Of a DNA stretch of 64,000 nt, positions 1 through 10,417 are shown one piece after another (the first letter of the stretch is position 1; every line of letters begins with the position of its first letter). The DNA comes from Linepithema humile (taxonomy: Eukaryota > Arthropoda > Insecta > Hymenoptera > Formicidae), in contig NC_090129.1 of assembly GCF_040581485.1 (NCBI RefSeq), positions 7,054,501-7,118,500 of the forward strand, in the 5' to 3' direction. A program made the position numbers and the translations under genes. The notes beneath the pieces are model-generated. The model was not told where the DNA came from. It searched no databases and saw only the letters and a program-made list of their open reading frames with translations.

Positions 1-2749
1 ATCCCGATTATCCAGGAAAATCATGGCCGTATGAACATAAAAGTCAAGATCACCATCACGGATATCATCCTCCTGGTTACCATCATCCTCCCGGTTACCA
101 TCATCCTCCCGGTTACTATCATCCTCCCGGTTACTATCATCCTCCCGGTTATCATCATCCTCCCGGTTATCATCACCCTCCCGGTTCCTATCATCCTCCC
201 GGTACTTATCATCAGTATCCTTACGATTACGGATCCGCACCCTCAGCAAATCCTAATTGGGACTCAGGTAGCCGTACGAGTGATCGAGGATACGATCAAC
301 AATACCACGAGGGACACAATCCGACGGGTGACGGTTCTCAATGGCGTCCCGATTACAATTATCCTCATAATATTCGCCCGCATTTCGACGACACTACGGT
401 GGACGAAACAGAACAGAAGCAATTGCAACCACATTTCCCTCCCGGAAGATACGATAAAAAAGATAACGTTCAGTTTCCCGATAGACAGAATAAAACAAAG
501 TTTGGCGTCGACAGAAATCTGCCAGCAAATACCGGTTATGATTTCACGCCGAATAGACAAGATTATGGTAGGATGAATCCTGGATTTCATCCCAGCTTCA
601 ATCGTACTGCTCCACCCACTGGAAATGTTTTCCTAAATAGTGATAATAAATTTGGGGATTGGAATGAGACCAAAGATGGATCGCCACAACATAGACCACC
701 TCCACCTTGGATAGGACAAGAAAATACTGCTTGGAATCATCCGGACAGATCTGGTTTCAAGCCGAGTACACGATATGATCCGCAAGATCGACGACCAACA
801 CAGACGAAATGGGATGAAGGTAAATACAAATTAATATCAGAATAATTTGCTTATTATTTTATAAATTACTGATAAATTTTTATATATTTTTATATATTAT
901 AGAATTATATATTTTTATATATTTTAGAATTATATATTATATATAAAGATATTTTTTCGTTATTGTGATGATTACATAAACATTATTTATTTATTATTAA
1001 TAAGATTAAAAGAATTTATTATAATAAAAAATATATATTAATAATAAAATTTATAGTAATTAAAGTGCTTACAAAATTTTTTGGCAGCTATTTACACACC
1101 GCATGACTTAACTTTGCGATAAGTTATGCACAAAGCTTATTGTACAGCACAATATGATAATATTTAACAAATAATACACGATGCATGCACGTGAATAATG
1201 GTGCTTTTTAATGCTTGCGTGCAATTTAATCATATACATATATGGAAATTATGTTGCATGTTGTATTTCACAAATTTAATGGTGGAAAACTCAAAATATA
1301 TTAAGAATAGTAAATATAAATATACTCTAATTAGAATATGTAATTCAAACACACATAATAAGAAAAATATTCATACACGTTACAAATCAACATTAAATAA
1401 ATTAATATAAATTAATTTTGAATACAAAACATGAATGTCTTTGTATTTTTCAATTCCGAGATAAAATTTATCAAATTACTTAACATGAGTGAAAGCTTAA
1501 TGTTTCGTAGATACAATCGATTCGGACGATAAACTGCATCGATGGCATTCCGAAAGTAATATTTATCAAGAAACGACTGATAGAGAGGCAGATACAAAAA
1601 TAGCACAGTGGGCGTCAAGGACTAATGTCTTTCTAAACTCGAGGGGTCAAGTAGATTTAGGTTCGTAGGCAAATTTATAGTCTTTAGTTTCTTAATTCCA
1701 GTAAATATATTTTAAATTATATCCATTAATTATTTGCAATAATATGTAAATTATTACTCAAATGATTGGTACATTTTTTTCATAGTGTTTTATAATAAGA
1801 GATTATGTAATTTGTCGCAGAAACTAAGAATACGACTCAATATCCGAAAGTAAACCAATATCCAGATGGAATATATGTCAATGTAAATGGTATAAAAGGC
1901 CATTTCATTACGAAAGAAATTGAGAATAATCAAGGACATTCGAAGATCCATCAACCGTATGATGCTCAGAAATCCCGCAACTGGAATAATATTCTTAATA
2001 GTATGTCTTAATTTTTATTTTATTTATGTTTTAATTTTTATTTTTTGCTCTCTTTAATTATTTATATAGGGTTACTAGTTTAGCAATCAATTAGTTTTAA
2101 TTTGTTATTAAGCTTGATTTGAAATTTTCTTGACATTGCGTAATGTTTGTCGAAACTTCAGTTATCTGAATAGAAGCAGGTAGTTATCTATTATTAATAT
2201 AATGAGCACTGGCGGCTATTACATGTCAGTTGTTTACTAGAAGCTTGTATTATCATTCTATTGATCGTTCAAACTATTGTAATTTCGCCGCTAGCAATAC
2301 TAGTATGCTACACTCGAATACTTGGATTTGGTAATTTGCATCCAAACATTTGGTTGGCCGAGCAAATGTTTCTTCTTCATTAATAGGCACTGATTATCAA
2401 CCACTCATCATAACGACAACTCCGGTGACAATAACAACAGGAGTGTTTCTAAATAAATTACCTGAAGTGGCAAGAAAAGAAAGAGAGTTTATGGACACTA
2501 CGAGCCCAAAGGAGTCGCATAATTTTTCTGACGAGGAAATAAGTGAAACAAATTCGGAATCTCGAGATATCGAACCCGAGATAAATGATTATGATGTAGA
2601 TGTGTTGGATGATAAAAATACGTGGAAGCCCAGGTTGGTTTTTGAAAATAAGACTGTGACTACGACAACTCCATCGGTTATTATGAGAATCGGTCCGAAA
2701 AATGTCGACGTTGAACTTTTTAACATTGAAGAGGCACCGTTTAAGGAAG
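1..2749 (+). other. Protease N-terminal low-complexity region (exons 1-4 plus start of exon 5)
   Basis: Exons 1-4 encode about 503 residues without a recognisable fold. Exon 1 is rich in Pro, His, Tyr, Gly, Asn and Asp. Exon 4 has Thr-rich stretches (TTTPVTITTG; TVTTTTPS) between acidic segments, which resemble O-glycosylated linkers of extracellular proteins. Exons 2, 3 and 4 each begin and end in phase 1 (150, 180 and 363 nt), so any of them can be skipped without shifting the frame. Exon 2 uses the unusual donor GTTCGT at 1661. The role is unknown; a flexible spacer or matrix-binding arm is inferred. Exons 2 and 3 were found by frame continuity and composition, so they are less certain than the folded domains. 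Confidence 0.78.
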
Positions 2750-5700
2750 GTAAATTGAGGATTTAATTTAATAGCTATATATATATTTTTTTTTTCATTT
2801 ATGCAACAAATGCTCGTGGAAAATAATTTGGTAAGATACGCTTTAATCGCTTTTTTAAATGGCTTTTTTCACAATTGATTTCTTGTGTATTGTCTCGCCG
2901 CAAAGCATTGTGCAATGCATGCCGTAACATGAAAATATTTTCTTTTATAGACGAAGCTTTTATGATGGATTTAATAGAATATTATCGTTATTTTGCCGCA
3001 AAAATCACATTTTGATTATTTTTAAAAATAAATTCTTTTGATAATTATTCAATCAAGTTTTTGTGTAATTTTAATTTTGTGGAAGTATTGATATGTAGAA
3101 AATACATATGTATATTTTCTAGTGTTTTTTAAAAAAATAACAATTAAAATAAATAAACAATTTGTTTTACTTTTTTATAGAGGAACCTCCGTTCCCAGTT
3201 TATTATGTGCATCCGGTGCAATCACTAAATGGTTTAAGAAAGTCCGATCGATTTACACCTCTATCCGGCCAGGTAAGAGGATCGCGAAATGAAGAGACAA
3301 AATTTAATATTAATCATAATGAAATACTATTCTATCATTTTATTTATATTAATAGACAATTCGCTTGAGAGGTGGTTCTGCCGCTAATGATGGTTATGTT
3401 GAGGTGCAAGGTACAATGCCTGGTTGGGGCATAGTATGCGATTCTAGAAACAGTTGGACACTAAAGGAAGCTCATATTTTATGTAGACAACTCGGTTATA
3501 TTAGGTATGTTAAATAAAAAATTATTGCATTTTAAAAGTTGATTTAAATTTAAAAAAAATAAATTTATATGCAAATTCTAATGTATAGTTATACACATAC
3601 GTATTTATTTAATGACATTAATTTACCATGTTTTTATACATGATTTTCTTACCTTGATATATTGCGTCTTTTCTGATCATTTTAATTGTTATCAATAGAT
3701 TGCTTGCCTTATTTGATATTATGTGTAAAAGAATTTGTTTCAAAGAATATTTTCCATTTCGATACACTTGTCCATTATAAATTTCATTTTATCACGCATC
3801 TTGGATTGCAATAAAGTAATAAAACTGAGAAAGCAGGATATGATATACTTTACGAATTTTTTTGTTCATTGCAGAGGCGCTGAAATGGCTTGGCAAGGTA
3901 GAAACAACAATCGCGATGGAGTGCCAACTTGGATCGCTGCAAACAGTGTAACATGCTTCGGCAACGAGACTAGATTCCAATCGTGCAAGTAAGATGCGCA
4001 CTGTCAAAAATTTAAGAGCATTTCTTTCATTGAACAAAGATGATCAAATAATAAAAATCTAAATAACAATAGCAAAGTATTTATGATTATGTTTTCTTAT
4101 TTTTTATTTTTTAAGTTTATGACTATCTTTTGTCTGCAATTTTTTCCGCAAAATTGTAATAAAATTTTTATGTTAATAATAAGATGTTGTATGATAATTT
4201 AGATTCACGCATAATCAAGAGTGTCGCGTGGATAGAGATGCAATCGGTGTGCGATGCGCTCCCAATCGTATAGCACATTGTCGCAAGGATGAAATATCGC
4301 ATGATGGACAATGTTACCACTTAGCTGGTCCCGATAGCGGACTCAATCATGGGGAAGCATTGGAGTACTGCACACGAAGGAATGCACGGGTCGTTGACAT
4401 CACTAGCCAGGCGGAAAACAACTTTGTGTCGGAGTGGCTATTGCAATCGCATCCGGAAGTTAGCTCCATCATGACTTCCGGCTTTGGTTTCACCACCATG
4501 AATCACACCTTGTGGCTCTGGGATGATTCCACCCGAGCAAAATTCAAGTAAAATATGTTAAGAATTTAATTTCACTTTATTAGATATTTCCTGAATTTCA
4601 ATATTGCAAATAATAATTTTCTTAACTTGCGTTTTTCATATTTTACTTACAACTTTTTTGGGTACAGAATTTATTTGTGCTTGTAAAAAGTTAATTAATT
4701 TAAAAGCCACTTCTTTGTGACGTTAAATTTTGTGTTAAATGTTTTTTATTAGATTTACAAAGTGGTGGCCTGGATGGAAGAATGATATGAAACCATTGCC
4801 GTGGGTAGGCTCTCGTCCTCATTGTATCGTAATGAAACGGAAATTTCCATGCCACGAACGACCTGACACGATATGTAATACAGATTATTTCTTCTGGGAT
4901 ACTGAAGACTGCGCAACTGACTCGAAAGGACATTTCTTTATTTGCGAGAGACCTTATGATGACATCGGTATTATTAAAAAAATATTATCGTACAATTAAA
5001 ATGTTTATATTGTAACATGTGTTTATATTGTAAATTGGAAGAAATTAATCGTTTTATATATAAAATATTTTCCTTTGATTATACCAGAATCGTGACCATA
5101 TTAATGTCTATTGATTTTTTAAATTTAATTATAAAAATTGAAATTTGTAATATAAAATGATATAATGTTTCATAATAAATAGCAGCAAATATATTGGATG
5201 CAGGAAGACAATTCTCATCTTATTTATATGTTTGTTTAGGTTGTGTTTACGGGAAAGGAAATCAATACAGCGGTAAAGCCAATGTAACAGTATCAGGAAA
5301 TGAATGTCTCCCGTGGGCCGATGACAGAATCGCACATCAATTACGCGTGAATGTAGGTTTGATGTTATAAATTAAAAATATGTATGTAGTTTATTGAATT
5401 AAAGAGCAATCTAATTTTTACTATCATAGGTTATTAACAAAGAAATTCAAGAGAAATTGAAAATGCATAACTACTGCAGAAATCCTAATCCGGGAAAAGA
5501 ATCGAGACCATGGTGCTTTACAGGATCTGGAAAACGTGAATATTGCGACATTCCTGCTTGTGGACATATCGGTATTTAAAATATTGATTATTAAGTTTTT
5601 TTCAGTTGAAATAAAAAAAATAGTAGCTTTTTGGGGGAAAAAAAAAAAAAAAAAAAAAATTGTAGCAGTATGATAGCAAACTGCTAAAAAATGTAAACAA

Positions 5701-8700
5701 GTAGTGGTATGTGGATATAGTATAAAATATAGTATAAAAATAAAAAAAAATTATTTTTTTAGATCCAAAACGCTCTTTGCTGTCTGGTCAATGCAAACCT
5801 AAACATTTCGAATGTATACCTGGAGAATGTATTCCATCTCCATGGGTTTGCGATGGAGAAGAGGTGAGATACATGCGATTTTATACAAAAATATTTATTC
5901 AATGTGTGCATAGCAAAAATAGCACCATTCATGTTTCTTTTATTTCTTGAAAGAGTATGTAGAAAAAGATAATTTAGCAAATGCCTGTTGTGTGTGGATT
6001 TAAAAATTGATTTTAACTAAAAAGGTTTTATTAAAATTGGAAAAAATCTTTCTCAAATTGCTGTAATTACGTATTTTCGTATGAAAATTGATGACACAAT
6101 TATTACATCGTTTTATATAATGCGATTTAGGATTGCACAAATGGTGCTGACGAAAGGACTTGCATTATGGATCTCAGTCTCTTTGCAAAATCCGCGAAGC
6201 ATAAACTTGACGGCTACGATGTGGAAAAATGGTTGAACACGCCGTTGAAAACATGTGCTCTGAGATGCAAAGAAGCTGATTTTACTTGTCGCTCGTTTAA
6301 TCACAAGTTCGTCTAAATATTCTTTTTAATCATTAAATGCAAATAATGAGAGAAAGTGTTATATTAAAATAATAGATATATAATTAACATGTTTGTTTTT
6401 AAATATATTTTAGTAAAAAATATTTAATATAAATGTACAAAGTTATTAATATATTTATAAGAATATATAATTCTAATTCACACATTCTGTTTTAGATCGG
6501 ATGGTAATGTCTGTTTGTTAAGCAGCAGCAACATCGGCTTGACTGGCGCACTTAAGTCTGACAAGCAATTCGATTATTACGAATTGAGGGAGAGAAGCAT
6601 AAACTGCGACGGCATGTATGTTTGCGACAATCACAAGTGCATAAATGAAACACAAGTCTGCGACGGCAAAAACGATTGCAATGATCGCAGCGACGAGAGC
6701 ATCTGCACGACTGAAAATCTTGATTACGATATCCGTTTGGCTGGTGCCAATAATAGCTACGAAGGTAGAATCGAAGTCAAAAGTGAGTATATTTAATCCC
6801 AGAATACATAACAAATTACAAATATGTAAAATAATTTCAATTTTTATTATAATATAATTAAATTTTACTTGACAATACTTTTTTAATCTCATATTCTATA
6901 TTGTGCTACACACAGTTTTCATAAATCAATTTTTCCTGAAATTTGTTAAATCCTTCTTTTATGAATATATTTATAAGAACATATATAAATAACATGAAAT
7001 AGATGACAAACAAATCTATATGCATTTTTCACGCAAATAAATCGCAAGGGAAGGATGGAATTAATATTTTAGAAGCCAGATAGATTCTCTCTCTCTGTGG
7101 CTCTTCACTTCCTAAATTTAGTCAATTTGTCGAGCAGTTCTAGGACATTGGGGGCAGGTATGCGACGATGGCTTTGGCATGATCAATGCTGACGTCATTT
7201 GCAAAGAGCTCGGTTTCGATCTTGGAGCTTTGGAAGTTAGACCGGGAGGATTTTATGGAAATCTCGATCCACCTACGAGATTTATGGTGGATCAGTTGAA
7301 GTGTCGCGGAGACGAGTCGACACTACGAGAATGCGATTTTAACGGGTAGATTTTGCATATTTTTATATCTTATTTATCATAATGTTTTATCGTTTCTCTA
7401 TTGATATCGACGATTAATCGGATCAATATAAATTACTTTTTAGAGAAGATAGTTTTATTAGAATTGAACTGAATTAAACTGTGTTTATATTCTCGTTCTT
7501 AGATGGGGAGTTCATAACTGTCAGCCGGAAGAAGCTGTCGGTGTCGCGTGTAAGACCGCGGTCAATACCTGTCAGGAAGGTTATTGGAAATGCGATAATA
7601 GTCCAACTTGCATACAGACTCCGTTCATTTGTGACGAAGTGGTTGATTGTCCAGACCAATCTGACGAAAGTCCGGAACATTGCGACGTAAGTTCAGCAAA
7701 AGACGAAAACAGATTTGTAGATGTTTATACGACTTTATCGATTTTAGGCGCCGTTTGAATTGCGCTTGGTGAATGGCAGCAGCCCTATGCAAGGCAGGGT
7801 GGAAGTACGTCATCACGGTGTGTGGGGTACTGTGTGTGATGATGATTTCACAAATACCACAGCAACGGTTATTTGTAGATCATTGGGCTACGGTGGTATC
7901 GCAATCGCCAAGAAAGATGGATACTTTGGGCCTGGCGAAGGACTAATATGGCTCGACGAGGTTATTGCTATTATAAATTTTACTTTCAACTTTTCGTTGA
8001 TTTCAGACACGAAAATTTGTTATTTCAAATATTTTTATTAAAAGACTTTAACTTTTATACTTAAAAATTTTTTCTATTATATTTATATTTATTTAACATG
8101 TGTTTTGACGATGTCTTCATTATTTAGTTGTCTTTAATTAAATATTTTATTGTGTGTTTAATGCTGGAAATAAATCTAACTTATTTTTGCAAAATAGGTC
8201 TTCTGTCATGGAAACGAATCGCAATTATATCGATGCGAACATAATCACTGGGGTCAGCATAACTGCGATCATAACGAGGATGCAGGTGTCATTTGTTCAG
8301 CTGGAGATGTGAATAATGATGGCAAGGTAAATAAAAATAGGTTTTCAACAGTTATTTTAATATAATTTTCGAGATTGAAAATTGTATTTTTATCAGAATT
8401 CTTTTTAAATAGATAATCAATATTAAATTAAAAATATCTATCAGAGAAATATACCGTCATTGTATATAACATTTACCTCTTTAAAAATATATCGATAACT
8501 TTCTGTAAATTTGTAATATAAATGCAGTATTTATAATAATTTTCAAATAAACGATATTTTATATAACTTGTTCATTTATTTCATCCTTAACTTTCCTTTT
8601 TATTGAGCAGCCATACTGGATGAACAGTTCGGAACTTCCAAAACAAAATATCGACGAGCTTCTCCCATCACATTGTGGCAAACGTGCCAAAGATTTTAAC

Positions 8701-9986
8701 GACGATGAAGAGTTGATATTTCAAAAAGTGGTGCATGGATCCGTAGCGCCAAAGGGCACCTATCCGTGGCAGGTGAATTACTTCCATAAAATAAATTTCA
8801 TATTTTATAGTGACCAATAAATTATCTTGTCATTTTACATTTAATATTAAATCGAATATTGCATTAAACGCAAGAGTGAAATTTGGGATTAAAATAAAGT
8901 TATTATCTTAAATGATACGCGATTGTTGAATAAATTTTAGGCCAGCATTCGGGTCAGAGGACATAGCCGATCGAATCACTGGTGCGGCGCAGTCATCGTA
9001 TCGCCTTTACATGTGTTGACAGCGGCGCATTGTTTGGAAGGTTACAACAAAGGCACTTATTTCGTTCGTGCCGGAGATTATAACACAGATGTAAAGAAAT
9101 TATGATTCCAAATGTATATTAGTTAAGCGTAGAATATTTTCTATCGCGCGTTTAACATCATTATTATAGATAGACGAGGGAACGGAAGCAGAGGCCAATA
9201 TCGAGGATTACTATATACACGACGAATTCCGCAAAGGCCACAGGATGAACAACGACATCGCTCTGGTTCTACTTAAGGGTCACGGTATCCCGCTTGGCAA
9301 GGATATCATGCCAATTTGCTTGCCATCCGAGAATACTGAATATTCGCCCGGACTCAATTGCACGATCAGCGGATTCGGCAGTATCGAGATGGGAAAGACA
9401 AGTAAGTAAGATGCCGGAGAAGATTATTCTAAGCTGACTTGTAGAATGTATTAAACCGTTGTTTCTCTTGCAGTGCAATCGAAGGATTTACGATACGGCT
9501 GGGTGCCTCTGCTGGACCAGTCAATATGCCGAGCTAGTTATGTTTACGGCGAAGGCGCTATAAGCGAGGGAATGATGTGTGCCGGTTACCTTGACGAAGG
9601 TGTCGATACATGTGACGGCGATTCCGGCGGTCCTCTGGCGTGTTATCACAATGGTAATATTAAAATATTTAATTATAATGAAAGATATCGTGAAAGAAAA
9701 AGTGACAAAGTTCGCAAAAAATCTTTATATTGAAAAGTAATACTTAATCCTTTAAAATTTTTCACGCGGGAATCCGAGATTGAAATATTTTGAAAGGATA
9801 ACACATTGATATCTCCAATGATGGCACAGTTAACATTCACACCTTTTAGGAGCTTTTACTTTATATGGCATAACCAGTTGGGGACAGCATTGCGGTAAGG
9901 CGAACAAACCTGGAGTTTATGTCCGTGTAGCGCATTATCGCCGATGGATCGATCAGAAGATTATAGAATCATTAGCAGGTAGATAA
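1..9986 (+). CDS. Neurotrypsin/Tequila-like mosaic serine protease (partial, 5' end outside window, 23 exons)
   Basis: Joined exons: 1-819, 1511-1660, 1821-2000, 2387-2749, 3181-3272, 3356-3504, 3875-3988, 4203-4547, 4753-4967, 5240-5352, 5430-5571, 5763-5863, 6131-6306, 6496-6782, 7138-7345, 7503-7686, 7748-7960, 8198-8326, 8611-8772, 8941-9090, 9170-9401, 9474-9653, 9850-9986 (TAA 9984-9986). Every junction is GT/AG, phases agree, and the chain from base 3 is 4839 nt, a multiple of three: 1612 residues. Domain order is Pro/His-rich region, SRCR, C-type lectin-like, kringle, LDLa, PAN, LDLa, SRCR, LDLa, SRCR, trypsin. The family makes secreted proteases with large binding N-termini; vertebrate neurotrypsin pairs kringle, SRCRs and protease, and insect Tequila pairs LDLa, SRCR and protease. 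The activity and location (extracellular) follow from these domains. The substrate and the exact orthologue are not known from sequence. The signal peptide must lie upstream. Confidence 0.93.
63..206 (+). repeat. In-frame 18-bp coding minisatellite, eight units (His/Tyr-His-Pro-Pro-Gly-Tyr)
   Basis: Eight consecutive 18-bp units of the pattern (C/T)ATCATCCTCCCGGTTAC run without indels from 63 to 206. In the protease frame each encodes HHPPGY or YHPPGY; the last two end in S and T instead of Y. Most differences are third-position or His/Tyr (C/T) changes. The array lies inside the Pro-rich arm, before any folded domain. Closely spaced His pairs could bind metal ions or acidic polymers, but that is inference. 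Confidence 0.95.
3356..4268 (+). other. SRCR domain 1 of the protease (exons 6-7 and start of exon 8)
   Basis: Begins TIRLRGGSAANDGYVEVQ and continues with WGIVCDSRNSW, EAHILCRQLGY, and after two introns ends NQECRVDRDAIGVRCAPN (about residues 535-643). This is the scavenger receptor cysteine-rich signature (R-L-x-G-G, G-x-V-E-V, W-G-x-V-C-D, A-x-x-x-C-R-Q-L-G, G-V-x-C). The exon joins are 3504/3875 and 3988/4203, both phase 2. Such domains bind proteins or polyanions; the ligand here is unknown. Confidence 0.9.
4269..4967 (+). other. C-type lectin-like domain of the protease (exons 8-9)
   Basis: Residues about 644-808. CRKDEISHDGQCYHL opens the long form; HGEALEYCTRRNARVVDI matches the alpha-2 Cys region, LWLWDDS the W-x-W core, and GHFFICERP the C-terminal strand. 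The calcium/sugar motifs EPN or QPD are absent; the matching loop reads KPLPWVGSRPHC. Extra cysteines (FPCHERPDTIC) suggest an additional disulphide. The fold is well supported; calcium-dependent carbohydrate binding is not. Confidence 0.85.
5240..5571 (+). other. Kringle domain of the protease (exons 10-11)
   Basis: Residues about 810-893. The order CVYGKGNQYSG, VTVSGNECLPW, HNYCRNPNPG, RPWCF, YCDIPAC follows the kringle pattern with six cysteines. It is split by a 77-bp intron in phase 0 (5353-5429). The D-x-D lysine-binding pair normally found just before PWC is replaced by an N-P-G-K-E-S-R stretch, so lysine binding is unlikely. A kringle is a defining feature of vertebrate neurotrypsin. 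Confidence 0.92.
5638..5659. repeat. Poly(A) tract in a protease intron
   Basis: A run of about 22 A in the intron between the kringle and first LDLa exons, with no recognisable retroelement 5' to it. Confidence 0.9.
5763..6720 (+). other. LDLa - PAN/apple - LDLa block of the protease (exons 12-14)
   Basis: First LDLa (about residues 904-938): CKPKHFECIPGECIPS, WVCDGEE joined to DCTNGADERTC. PAN/apple (about 940-1022): WLNTPLKTCALRCKEADF, CRSFNHK joined to SDGNVCLLSS and the terminal YYELRE. Second LDLa (1023-1056): CDNHKCINETQVCDGKNDC with DRSDESIC. Both LDLa modules keep the acidic calcium cage (D-x-x-D-C-x-x-x-x-D-E). The exon 13 donor at 6307 is GTTCGT. Confidence 0.88.
6721..7575 (+). 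other. SRCR domain 2 of the protease (end of exon 14, exon 15, start of exon 16)
   Basis: Residues about 1058-1170. IRLAGANNSYEGRIEVK at the end of exon 14 joins ILGHWGQVCDDGFG at 7138, then ADVICKELGF, QLKCRGDESTLRECDF and, after the intron, WGVHNCQPEEAVGVACK. Two acceptors are possible near 7138/7144; 7138 keeps the usual spacing between V-E-V and W-G-x-V-C. Confidence 0.9.
7576..8335 (+). other. LDLa 3 and SRCR domain 3 of the protease (exons 16-18)
   Basis: LDLa 3: CQEGYWKCDNSPTCIQTPF, ICDEVVDCPDQSDESPEHC. SRCR 3: ELRLVNGSSPMQGRVEVRHH, WGTVCDDDF, TATVICRSLGYGG, then after a 237-bp intron VFCHGNESQLYRCEHNHWG and DAGVICS. The donor after 7960 (GAG|GTTATT) is weak, but the exon 18 continuation fits the domain exactly. 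Reading through that intron would add about 26 residues and then stop, cutting off the protease. Confidence 0.9.
8611..9986 (+). other. Trypsin-like (S1A) catalytic domain of the protease (exons 19-23)
   Basis: Activation cleavage is expected after Lys1365, giving the new N-terminus VVHGS before APKGTYPWQ. The catalytic triad is intact: His1410 in LTAAHC (codon 9028-9030), Asp1459 in NNDIAL, Ser1558 in GDSGGP. Asp1552, six residues before the Ser, with Gly in SWG and KPGVY, predicts cleavage after Arg/Lys. Cys1348 in the linker (SHCGKR) can tether the light chain to Cys in the catalytic chain. The sequence ends ESLAGR, TAA at 9984-9986. Confidence 0.96.
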
Positions 9987-10411
9987 AAGATTTATTGGAA
10001 TTATAAAATTCTCGAATGTTTAATATAGTTCAATGTACGCTAGTTATTGTAGATTCTTAAAAAATATTTTTTAAACTGTAGTACGTATCGATTCCACTTG
10101 TACCGGGCAATCATTACGTATGACAATTTTATCATCCACCTGTAAATATAATAATAATTAGATACTTGTCATATATATTTATTGCTTTTATCCTTTTGTT
10201 GCTGTGTCATGCACGAAAGGCGCATAGTAACCAGTCGGAGGTAATTCTGTTAATTTGCAGTTTATTTCGTAAGACATTTTCGTTTCTACAATAATTGTAA
10301 TTGCTGCTTTTGTGTTACATGATTGAGCCTATTTTATGTACAATAGTCCCAACATATCTGACCCGATTCAATCCAAGGTGATAACTCAGTGGATGGCGTT
10401 TATACAAATTG

Positions 10412-10417
10412 AATAAA
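10412..10417 (+). terminator. Candidate poly(A) signal AATAAA of the protease gene
   Basis: This is the first AATAAA on the plus strand after the stop codon, giving a 3' UTR of about 0.43 kb. Other AATAAA copies occur further down (for example 11531), so a longer UTR is possible. Confidence 0.4.

Noticed and set aside
31..576. 181-codon open frame rich in Ile/Leu/Pro at the start of the window
   Set aside because: It is the +1 shadow of the protease exon. Its periodicity comes from the 18-bp repeat, and the true frame continues through 819 into matching exons.
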